Shown piece after piece: positions 1 through 5,105 of a DNA stretch of 5,105 nt; the first letter of the stretch is position 1, and every line of letters begins with the position of its first letter. Where the stretch lies: contig DAOTJI010000114.1 in NCBI GenBank assembly GCA_035448625.1, positions 1-5,105 on the forward strand. The letters are read 5' to 3'. Made by a program: the position numbers and the translations under genes. The DNA comes from UBA8904 sp035448625. GTDB lineage: Bacteria > Desulfobacterota > Syntrophia > Syntrophales > Smithellaceae. The notes beneath the pieces are model-generated. The model saw nothing but the letters and a program-made list of their open reading frames with translations, was not told where the DNA came from and did no database searches.

Positions 1-305
1 TCGTAGATGCCGACGATGAACGGCACCGGACGATAGCGGACCTCCTCGCCTGCCTTGATCCGAAAAATCAGTCCCCGGCGGGCCATGTCTTCCAGTCTTG
101 CCGCCGTGTCCGCGACCTCGGCATCCAGGCGCAGGGCCAGTTCCTGCGCCGTATCCGGCTCCAGGCTCATTTTCAGAAACAGCGCCGCATCCTCTTCGGA
201 AAAAAGCTTCTGAAGAATTTTAAGTTCGACGCCGTTCGGTGTCGCGGGATAGCCGCTCGCCATCGTCTCGAGCCTGTCGCGCAGTCTTTCATAGATATTG
301 TTCAT
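1..305 (-). CDS. 4Fe-4S ferredoxin-type protein, N-terminal winged-helix-like part (partial)
   Basis: The frame is open from ATG 305-303 to the left edge, giving 101 residues that begin MNNIYERLRDRLETMASGYP and end near PFIVGIY. The visible part is a helical domain with a two-step pattern: GVELKILQKLFSEEDAALFL, then an LALRLDAEVADTAARLEDMARRG helix-turn-helix-like stretch, then a short strand pair (LIFRIK, VRYRPVPF). From memory, this N-terminus is typical of deltaproteobacterial 4Fe-4S dicluster proteins, in which a winged-helix-like segment precedes Cys-rich ferredoxin motifs. Those cysteines would lie outside the window, so the redox role is inferred from family resemblance only. The start is uncertain. 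ATG 305 has only AGGA one base upstream, which is too close to be a good ribosome site. A much better site (AAGGAG, 363-358) serves a short ORF ending in an ATGA overlap with this start. The frame upstream reads on as ESNGKDCHGGGDMQE before this Met, so a one-base shift may hide a longer N-terminus. Confidence 0.62.
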   Translation of the reverse strand, partial: MNNIYERLRDRLETMASGYPATPNGVELKILQKLFSEEDAALFLKMSLEPDTAQELALRLDAEVADTAARLEDMARRGLIFRIKAGEEVRYRPVPFIVGIY

Positions 306-352
306 TTCCTGCATATCGCCGCCGCCATGACAATCCTTGCCGTTGCTTTCAT
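302..352 (-). CDS. 16-residue ORF overlapping the 4Fe-4S gene start (coupled leader or frameshifted N-terminus)
   Basis: ATG 352-350 follows AAGGAG (363-358) at 5 nt, the strongest ribosome site in the minus-strand leader. It encodes MKATARIVMAAAICRK and stops at TGA 304-302, sharing ATGA with the ATG of the downstream gene. That is the classic layout for translational coupling. The alternative is that one A has been lost from the AAA after the start. Adding it back gives M-K-S-N-G-K-D-C-H-G-G-G-D-M-Q-E joined in frame to MNNIYERL, a single protein with a good ribosome site. Both readings fit the sequence and I cannot choose between them. There is no recognised family for the peptide itself. 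Confidence 0.35.
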   Translation of the reverse strand: MKATARIVMAAAICRK

Positions 353-374
353 AAGTTCTCCTTTTCGCTCTGCA

Positions 375-386
375 TTGACGGGTCAA
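375..386. promoter_or_regulatory. 12-bp palindrome TTGAC-GG-GTCAA in the minus-gene leader
   Basis: Perfect 5-bp arms flank a 2-bp centre. The site lies about 20-30 bp downstream of the predicted minus-strand transcription start and upstream of the AAGGAG ribosome site. The position would suit a repressor operator. The arms are too short and the loop too tight for an RNA hairpin of note. No regulator is identified. Confidence 0.25.
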
Positions 387-410
387 AAAAGTTCCTGGAT
401 GACCGACGTT

Positions 411-439
411 TTTATAGTGTAACCCGGCCTTCATTGCAA
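411..439 (-). promoter_or_regulatory. sigma70-type promoter for the minus-strand 4Fe-4S gene
   Basis: Read on the minus strand, TTGCAA (439-434) and TATAAA (416-411) are separated by exactly 17 bp (433-417). The -35 matches consensus at 4 of 6 bases and the -10 at 5 of 6. The predicted start of transcription is near 404, leaving a leader of about 50 nt before the short ORF at 352. This is the best promoter-like sequence in the intergenic region on either strand. Confidence 0.55.
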
Positions 440-474
440 TCATAAAATCGGTTATTTCCGGTTTATGGAAACGT

Positions 475-505
475 CCCCCTTTTTCCCCCTTTTTTTCTTA
501 AAAAA
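475..505. repeat. C5T5C5T7-CTT-A6 homopolymer tract in the divergent intergenic region
   Basis: Two copies of a 10-bp CCCCCTTTTT unit lie at 475-494, the T run extends to 496, and CTT then leads into A6 (500-505). The T7/A6 part (490-505) sits immediately upstream of the plus-strand -35 candidate at 510. There it resembles an UP element (T-run, short break, A-run), which contacts the RNA polymerase alpha subunit. The tract has no hairpin, so it is not a terminator. Such runs are prone to slippage, so length variation between strains is possible. Confidence 0.5.
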
Positions 506-509
506 TCCC

Positions 510-539
510 TTGCGTTTGCATGGACTCCGGGTTTAAAAT
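510..539 (+). promoter_or_regulatory. candidate promoter for the TPR-barrel/FecR operon
   Basis: TTGCGT (510-515) and TAAAAT (534-539) are 18 bp apart. The -10 matches TATAAT at 5 of 6 bases and the -35 has only TTG in common with TTGACA. A T-run/A-run block at 490-505 lies where an UP element would be and could compensate for the poor -35. Transcription would start near 546, giving a leader of about 50 nt before ATG 597. The call is moderate because the -35 is weak. Confidence 0.38.
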
Positions 540-549
540 TCAGCCACAA

Positions 550-562
550 GACTGATACAGTC
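550..562. promoter_or_regulatory. inverted repeat GACTG-ATA-CAGTC near the predicted operon start
   Basis: Perfect 5-bp arms surround a 3-nt centre, starting a few bases after the predicted transcription start of the plus operon. It could be an operator dyad or a small hairpin at the 5' end of the transcript. No matching regulator is known to me, and the arms are short enough for chance to be a fair alternative. Confidence 0.28.
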
Positions 563-585
563 ATGGCTTCTAAATTCATATCCGC

Positions 586-591
586 GGAGGG
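586..591 (+). promoter_or_regulatory. Shine-Dalgarno GGAGGG that decides the TPR-barrel start
   Basis: The GGAGGG core is 5 nt before ATG 597 but only 2 nt before the in-frame TTG at 594. This favours ATG as the start and makes the protein 534 residues, one fewer than if TTG were used. Confidence 0.7.
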
Positions 592-596
592 CTTTG

Positions 597-2201
597 ATGA
601 AAAAAATATTTTTTGTCATCAGCGTTTTTTTACTGTCCGTCATCTTTTCCTTTCCGGCTTTTTGCCAGAGCAGCAATCCCCTTCTGGATGAGGGAATCAA
701 GCAGTATCAGGAGGAGAATCTGGAAGAGGCCATTGAGACCTTAAAGAAGGCCAGGGCCGCGGACCCGGCGTCGTCCATGGCGGCCTTCGTTCTGGGCATG
801 GCCTACAAGCGGACGAACGATATGCCCGACGCGGAAAAGCATTTGAAAGACGCCGTCAACCTCACACCCAAAATCAAAGAAGCCTACGTAGAACTGATCG
901 ATGTTTTATACCAGCAAAACAAACTGGACGAAGCCAAACAGTACCTGGCGACGGCCGAAAGCGAAAAGATCATTCCCGCCAAAGTCGCTTTTCTCAAGGG
1001 ATTGATTCTTTTGAAAGAAAACAAAACCGTGGACGCCGTAACCGCTTTTGAAAGATCGAAGCAGCTCGACAAATCCTTCGCCCAGGCGGCCGACTTTCAA
1101 ATCGGCATGGCCTTCATGAAAGAAGGCAGACTCAGCAAGGCCCGGGAAAGCCTCAACCTGTCCATCACCCAGAACCCCGTTTCGGACCTGGCCGGCTTCG
1201 CCCGGCAGTACCAGGACATCGTGGACAGCGCCATCAAAACCCACCGTCCCCTGCACGTGACGATCAGCGCGTTCGGCGGCTACGACACGAACATCATTTC
1301 CAAACCGAAGGACGACCTCTACGGCGCGGGCATGAACAACGAGAAAGGATTAACCCTGAATTCTTCCGCACGACTGGACTTCACGCCCCGAATCGAAGGC
1401 CCCTGGCTTTTCAACGCGTCCTATACGGCTGCTTCTTTCGTCAATTCCACGCACACCCACTCCCATGATTCACTCGCCAATTCCGTTGCGCTGGCGCCCG
1501 GATACAACTTCGGCCGGGTGGCGGTCAACCTGAACGTGGGCTATACCAACTTCCTCCTGCGCACGGATGAAGACCTGGTGGTGCCGGATGATTCCAACGC
1601 GGGCTACAAAAAGTACCTGGACCTGTACTCGGTCGGACCGTCCATCCGCTTCCTGGTCAATGAAAGCAACATCATCGAACTTTACGCGGGCTACGACAAG
1701 AAAGATTACGACCATCAGAAAAAAATCGGCAATGACTATCTGAACAAAAGAGACGCGGAAGGCCCCAGGGCTTACCTGAGCTGGATCTGGCTGTTTGTGC
1801 CCAACGGCTTTTTCAACCTGCGGGCCGAATTCAACGTGGACAACGCCGACGGGATCTACTGGACCAACCGGGGCATGCGCTACACCGGCAACCTCAGCCT
1901 TCCGCTGCTGCCCCAGGATTGGGCCAACCGCGTTGGCCTCATCAGCCTCCAGTTGACCGGCGGAATTTACGTTCAGGATTATCAGTATGACCAGACCTAC
2001 TGGGACATTCCCGCCGGCGCCTGGTCCAGCCCCACCAGGAGAAGGGATGTAACCTACAACGGCTCCGTCGGGTTGAACTGGGCGTTCTGGAAGTACGCAA
2101 GCTTTATCTGTCAGGCGAGCTTCACGGGAGTCGATTCCAACATACCAACGAACGCGTACCAGCGCGAAATTTACATGGCCGGCTTTGAATTCCGTTACTA
2201 A
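597..2201 (+). CDS. TPR-repeat outer-membrane beta-barrel protein (Slam/DUF560-like layout)
   Basis: The protein has 534 residues. Residues 1 to about 23 are a Sec signal peptide (MKK, a hydrophobic stretch, then FPAFC-Q). The sequence before Cys23 is not a normal lipobox, so a lipid anchor is unlikely. About five TPR-like helical pairs follow at roughly 28-60, 62-94, 95-126, 129-160 and 163-195, with TPR-type positions such as YQEENLEEAIETLKKA and GRLSKARESL. From about 219 (HVTISAFGGYDTNI) to the end there are alternating amphipathic strands with many Tyr, Trp and Phe. The last residues, GFEFRY, match the GxxΩxΩ signal read by the Bam machinery. The TPR part should face the periplasm. No TonB box or plug is seen. 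N-terminal TPRs plus a C-terminal barrel is the layout of Slam surface-protein exporters, but other TPR-barrel families exist and the match is unproven. It is the first gene of the operon. The next gene starts 35 bp later with no terminator between, which makes a partner role for the FecR protein likely. Confidence 0.85.
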   Translation: MKKIFFVISVFLLSVIFSFPAFCQSSNPLLDEGIKQYQEENLEEAIETLKKARAADPASSMAAFVLGMAYKRTNDMPDAEKHLKDAVNLTPKIKEAYVELIDVLYQQNKLDEAKQYLATAESEKIIPAKVAFLKGLILLKENKTVDAVTAFERSKQLDKSFAQAADFQIGMAFMKEGRLSKARESLNLSITQNPVSDLAGFARQYQDIVDSAIKTHRPLHVTISAFGGYDTNIISKPKDDLYGAGMNNEKGLTLNSSARLDFTPRIEGPWLFNASYTAASFVNSTHTHSHDSLANSVALAPGYNFGRVAVNLNVGYTNFLLRTDEDLVVPDDSNAGYKKYLDLYSVGPSIRFLVNESNIIELYAGYDKKDYDHQKKIGNDYLNKRDAEGPRAYLSWIWLFVPNGFFNLRAEFNVDNADGIYWTNRGMRYTGNLSLPLLPQDWANRVGLISLQLTGGIYVQDYQYDQTYWDIPAGAWSSPTRRRDVTYNGSVGLNWAFWKYASFICQASFTGVDSNIPTNAYQREIYMAGFEFRY

Positions 2202-2236
2202 CAGGATTTTACAAGGATTCTTTTAAGGAGTTTTTT

Positions 2237-5105
2237 ATGAGAGCAAAACTGACATCCCTTTTGATGATTTTATGCCTTCTGATGGTTTTTGCGGCCGTCG
2301 TCCAGGCCGCGCCCGCAGGCAAAGTGACCAACCTGGAAGGAAGGGCCGATCTCACCGTAACCGGTCAACCGGCCAAGGCATTATTCATCGGGGACACCGT
2401 CAACGTGGGAGACATCCTGCGCACCAAAAGCGGAAGCAAGCTGGAGGTGACCTGGATTGACGGCAGCATTGCCCGGCTCTCCGAAAACAGCCGCCTGAAA
2501 GTGACGGAATTTACGTTGGGGGCACAGAAGAGAAGCACCATTCTCAGCCTGTTTAGGGGAAAGGTGCAGAACATCGTCACCGGCACCACCAAGCTTTTCG
2601 GCGCAAAGGACGGATCCCGGTATGAAGTCCATACGCCCACTTCCGTCTGCGGCGTCCGCGGCACCATCTTCTTCACCTATCATGAAAACGGCATTTCCGG
2701 CGCCCTGTTTACGGAAGGCAAGGGATTCATGTACAGCAAGGGCCAGCCCAGCAATGTTAAACCGGTCGCCCCGGGCGTATTGATGATCGTCACCAGCGCC
2801 AACAAGCCGCCCGAGGCCAAACCCGCCAAGCCGGGCGACGCGACCAAACTCTTCAACGCCACGAACCCGTCGGAAAAGAAGAAAGACGACAAGAAGGGAG
2901 AGGATAAGAAAGAAGGCGCAGCAGGTGAAGGAACATCCAAATCAGACAGCGGCACGACTGCCTCGTCCGGCAAAGATGAATCGAAGGGAGGAACCAAAAC
3001 CGAAGACACAGGTTCGACGACAACGTCCACATCCACAACAACTACTTCAGGAACCACAGGCACCGGCGATACGGCATCAGGAACCACAGGCACCGGCGGC
3101 ACGACAACAATGCTCGGCGGCGATCCGACGGCCACGCTGGGAACCGCTGCCCCCGGCACGTTAGCCGCCAAAATTGAAGCTGGAACCGTCGCGGACACCC
3201 CCGGCACATCATCACCTCTTACAAATCCTACAAACCCGGTCACACCCGTCGTCGTGCCGGTCATCGAGCCGACTCAGACGGAGACATTCACAAAATTAAC
3301 GCAGGATGTCGCACAGGGAACCATCGCAGGCACCCTGACCGGATCCATCAGCGATACAACCAACACAGGAACCATCAATCTGGCCGGAACGGGGATGGAA
3401 TCCATCTACGTCGTGCCGACAACGGGAACCCTCAGCGACGACAGCACGGACGACGCCTATCTGGCGGGCATCCCCGGCTCCTGGCGGGGGCTTTTCACCG
3501 GGCTGTCCCGCAAGGGCACGACCGTGAGCCTCCTGAGCGGCAATCTTTCCGGCGCGTATGCAGAGGATCAAACCCTAAGTGCATCAGGAAGCATCGCCCG
3601 ATCGACCGGCTACGGCATCAGCGCAGAAAGTCAGTATCAGTCTTTCACCAATCTGCCTCTGCTCGTGCTTCAAAACCTCGCCATTGGCCAGGCTTTCTCC
3701 GACCCCGTCATTTACGGGCCGGCATCAGGAGACATTACGACTGACGGCATCATGGGCTACAATACATTGGCGAAAGGCATCCTCGGCATCTGGGGCGCTA
3801 AGACCCTCAACGGCACCTATGTCAACGCGACGGGGGAAACCAGTAAGACCGTCAACCTCTACCATTATAACTACTACCTGGAATATCAGGATCCGAGCGA
3901 TCATTTTGCTTTCGGAAACGCGGCGATTACGGATGACCTTAAGGGTCATACCACCGTCCAGGGCAGCGCCCTCACCTACCTCGACCGTTATTACCTGGGA
4001 ACGCTGAGTCTTGATTACCGGGGCGTTTATGACTTTTCACCGGAGACGTCGCCGCAACCCGGCGTCAGCTACCCTTACAGCTCGATCGGGACGGGGACCT
4101 ACAATCTCCAGCCCCTCGCCTGGAGCGGCGACTGGGGACCGAATCGAGGCTGGTGGTATTACGGCGTCGAATCACTTTATCAAAACGCCTACTATCCGGA
4201 AGACGAATACAGCAGCATGGAATTGGTTGCCCACGAAATGGGTCTGGTGGGCGGAACAACGCCCTTCTGGACAGGCACAAGCCGCCTGACGGCACTGGGC
4301 TATCTGACGGATGACAGTGGAACACCAGTTTCGGGCGAAACGGTTGCCGGACCGCTGCTCTGGAATTCCGGCATCGGCGCCCAGGCCTTGACGGGCAGCA
4401 CGGTTGAAGAGGTCTTCACCCCGGATGCCGAATTCACGGGCGTGACGGCCGGCGTCTGGAAGGACGGCCTCATGAACGGCTCGGCCTACGCCATTTACAA
4501 AACCGCCGCGGGCCAGGCCGGCTGGCTGATCGGGGCCATCGGCGGCACATACGACAGCGAAATCGGCATGTGGAAGGCTGAAGGGGATCTGACCCCGACG
4601 CAGAGAATCGCCCAATTGCCGGAAGGGGTGACTGCCGACGACCTTGAAGTCTTTCATGATATCGGGCTCGGCATCCTGGGCGGCAGCTTCACGGGCAACC
4701 AGGGAAAAATAAACAATTACGAAAGCATCATGCAGACCACTTTCTACGGCAAGCAGATCTCTGTCTATGACGAAGAATACGAGGAGTATGTGGACAAGAT
4801 TCTTCCCATGCGCTGGGGGATATACGACCTGCGGATGGCCTATGGAAATTCTTTCTCAGGAAAACCATCAGGGGCTGCTTCCTGGACGTCTAAAGTCGGC
4901 GGCTACGGCCCAACGCAAATGAACGCACCCTTCTTCTATCTGGCCGACATCACCGGCACGTGGAAATCGGACGGAACCATTGACGGCCAGCTTTCCGGCA
5001 CCTACATGACTCCGCTTTACCTGGGCGTCCTTTCCGGCCCGTTTTACGGACTTTACACGGAAGAAGTTACCGGCAGCGGCGGCTGGATCGGCCAGAGCGT
5101 CGGCA
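2237..5105 (+). CDS. very long secreted FecR-domain protein with low-complexity linker and beta-repeat C-terminal region (partial)
   Basis: The ATG has AAGGAG (2225-2230) 6 nt upstream, and the frame stays open for 956 codons to the right edge without a stop. Residues 1-24 are a signal peptide cleaved near VQA-A. Residues about 27-190 are a FecR domain: VNVGDILRTKSGSKLEVTW (55-73), then DGS and RLSENSRLKV, then the hallmark TPTSVCGVRGT (133-143), with Cys138 where Ala is more usual. A linker follows: Lys/Asp/Glu-rich (about 213-257), Thr/Ser/Gly-rich (about 257-295), then Pro/Thr/Val-rich (about 319-350). From about 350 on, the chain is rich in Gly, Thr and aromatics with short beta-type segments. 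It includes two diverged copies of a GxW...DG...G.Y unit (739-785 and 907-956). Classical FecR proteins are inner-membrane anti-sigma regulators of about 320 residues. This one has a cleavable signal, no visible membrane anchor, and neither a sigma factor nor a TonB receptor beside it, so a structural or surface role is more likely than signalling. It is probably cotranscribed with the TPR-barrel gene. The C-terminal region has no function I recognise. Confidence 0.87.
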   Translation, partial: MRAKLTSLLMILCLLMVFAAVVQAAPAGKVTNLEGRADLTVTGQPAKALFIGDTVNVGDILRTKSGSKLEVTWIDGSIARLSENSRLKVTEFTLGAQKRSTILSLFRGKVQNIVTGTTKLFGAKDGSRYEVHTPTSVCGVRGTIFFTYHENGISGALFTEGKGFMYSKGQPSNVKPVAPGVLMIVTSANKPPEAKPAKPGDATKLFNATNPSEKKKDDKKGEDKKEGAAGEGTSKSDSGTTASSGKDESKGGTKTEDTGSTTTSTSTTTTSGTTGTGDTASGTTGTGGTTTMLGGDPTATLGTAAPGTLAAKIEAGTVADTPGTSSPLTNPTNPVTPVVVPVIEPTQTETFTKLTQDVAQGTIAGTLTGSISDTTNTGTINLAGTGMESIYVVPTTGTLSDDSTDDAYLAGIPGSWRGLFTGLSRKGTTVSLLSGNLSGAYAEDQTLSASGSIARSTGYGISAESQYQSFTNLPLLVLQNLAIGQAFSDPVIYGPASGDITTDGIMGYNTLAKGILGIWGAKTLNGTYVNATGETSKTVNLYHYNYYLEYQDPSDHFAFGNAAITDDLKGHTTVQGSALTYLDRYYLGTLSLDYRGVYDFSPETSPQPGVSYPYSSIGTGTYNLQPLAWSGDWGPNRGWWYYGVESLYQNAYYPEDEYSSMELVAHEMGLVGGTTPFWTGTSRLTALGYLTDDSGTPVSGETVAGPLLWNSGIGAQALTGSTVEEVFTPDAEFTGVTAGVWKDGLMNGSAYAIYKTAAGQAGWLIGAIGGTYDSEIGMWKAEGDLTPTQRIAQLPEGVTADDLEVFHDIGLGILGGSFTGNQGKINNYESIMQTTFYGKQISVYDEEYEEYVDKILPMRWGIYDLRMAYGNSFSGKPSGAASWTSKVGGYGPTQMNAPFFYLADITGTWKSDGTIDGQLSGTYMTPLYLGVLSGPFYGLYTEEVTGSGGWIGQSVG
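3047..3106 (+). repeat. two-copy 30-bp in-frame tandem repeat (SGTTGTG units)
   Basis: The units at 3047-3076 and 3077-3106 match at 27 of 30 positions, and the first 22 bases are identical. They encode SGTTGTGDTA and SGTTGTGGTT (residues 271-290) within the Thr-rich linker of the FecR protein. The period is a multiple of three, so gain or loss of units would keep the frame. The near identity at DNA level, including third positions, indicates a recent duplication. Confidence 0.8.
4451..4591 (+). repeat. beta-repeat unit, copy 1, in the FecR protein C-terminal region
   Basis: Residues 739-785 begin GVWKDGLMNGSAYAIY and continue through GWLIGAIGGTYDSEIGMW to GDL. They align by eye with residues 907-956: G-x-W-K, then DG, then a small-residue turn with Y, then a second Gly/aromatic half. 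The similarity is at protein level only, so this is an old duplication. Confidence 0.45.
4955..5104 (+). repeat. beta-repeat unit, copy 2, running into the window edge
   Basis: Residues 907-956 begin GTWKSDGTIDGQLSGTYM and continue LGVLSGPFYGLYTEEV to GGWIGQSVG. The GTW...DG...LSGTY pattern recurs in long FecR-domain proteins of deltaproteobacteria as I recall them. That suggests further copies beyond the right edge. Confidence 0.45.

Noticed and set aside
239..445. 68-codon plus-strand ORF beginning MSRDSRSPSS
   Set aside because: It lies antisense to the 4Fe-4S gene start and across its promoter. It is Arg/Ser/Cys-rich with no family-like pattern and no ribosome site.
475..505. C/T tract considered as a rho-independent terminator
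   Set aside because: There is no GC-rich hairpin before the T run, and no plus-strand gene upstream for it to terminate.
612..668. Cys23 of the TPR-barrel protein considered as a lipoprotein anchor
   Set aside because: The preceding residues PAF do not fit the lipobox consensus, and the C-terminal barrel with its beta-signal already explains membrane location.
906..1256. 116-codon minus-strand ORF, and a 62-codon one at 884-1072
   Set aside because: Both are antisense to the well-supported TPR segment and arise from its codon bias. Neither has a ribosome site or a recognisable domain.
1470..1715. 81-codon minus-strand ORF
   Set aside because: It is antisense to the beta-barrel part of the TPR-barrel gene and has no independent support.
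2680..3264. 194-codon minus-strand ORF rich in Val, Pro and Ser
   Set aside because: It is the complement of the Thr/Gly/Pro low-complexity linker of the FecR protein. Its composition mirrors the repeats on the coding strand.
3579..4289. Plus-strand ORFs in another frame (3579-4007 and 4011-4289)
   Set aside because: They overlap the continuous 956-codon FecR frame, are Arg/Ser/Thr-rich as expected of out-of-frame reading, and lack ribosome sites.
4172..4657. 161-codon minus-strand ORF, and an 86-codon one at 4065-4325
   Set aside because: Both are antisense to the FecR protein C-terminal region, with no domain pattern and no promoter.

Overview
The window looks like a chromosomal segment from a Gram-negative bacterium. 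It is probably a deltaproteobacterium in the broad sense (Desulfobacterota, Syntrophales-like). Two things suggest this. The left-edge gene has the N-terminal domain of a 4Fe-4S protein family common in anaerobic syntrophs and sulfate reducers. The right-hand operon pairs a TPR/outer-membrane beta-barrel protein with a very long FecR-domain protein. The taxon is an inference from recalled family resemblance, not from a search.

Layout. (1) Positions 1-305, minus strand: the first 101 codons of a gene that leaves the window on the left. It is preceded by a 16-codon ORF with a strong Shine-Dalgarno whose stop overlaps the gene's ATG. The short ORF could be a coupled leader, or the real N-terminus broken by a one-base shift. 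(2) Positions 353-596: a divergent intergenic region. It holds a good sigma70-type promoter for the minus gene (411-439), a 12-bp palindrome (375-386), a C5T5C5T7 tract running into an A6 run (475-505), a weaker promoter candidate for the plus operon (510-539), and a 13-bp inverted repeat just downstream of it (550-562). (3) Positions 597-2201, plus strand: a 534-residue protein with a signal peptide, about five TPRs, and a beta-barrel of about 315 residues ending in a textbook beta-signal. (4) Positions 2237-5105, plus strand: a reading frame open for 956 codons to the window edge. It encodes a secreted FecR-domain protein with a long low-complexity linker and a large Gly/aromatic-rich beta-type C-terminal region that contains diverged repeats.

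The two plus-strand genes are 35 bp apart with no visible terminator, so they are almost certainly one operon. The simplest reading is a cell-envelope system. The TPR-barrel protein sits in the outer membrane with TPRs on the periplasmic side, and the FecR protein is its periplasmic partner or an exported surface cargo. The TPR-plus-barrel layout resembles Slam (DUF560) exporters, but this cannot be proven from the sequence alone. No RNA genes, mobile elements or CRISPR arrays were seen.
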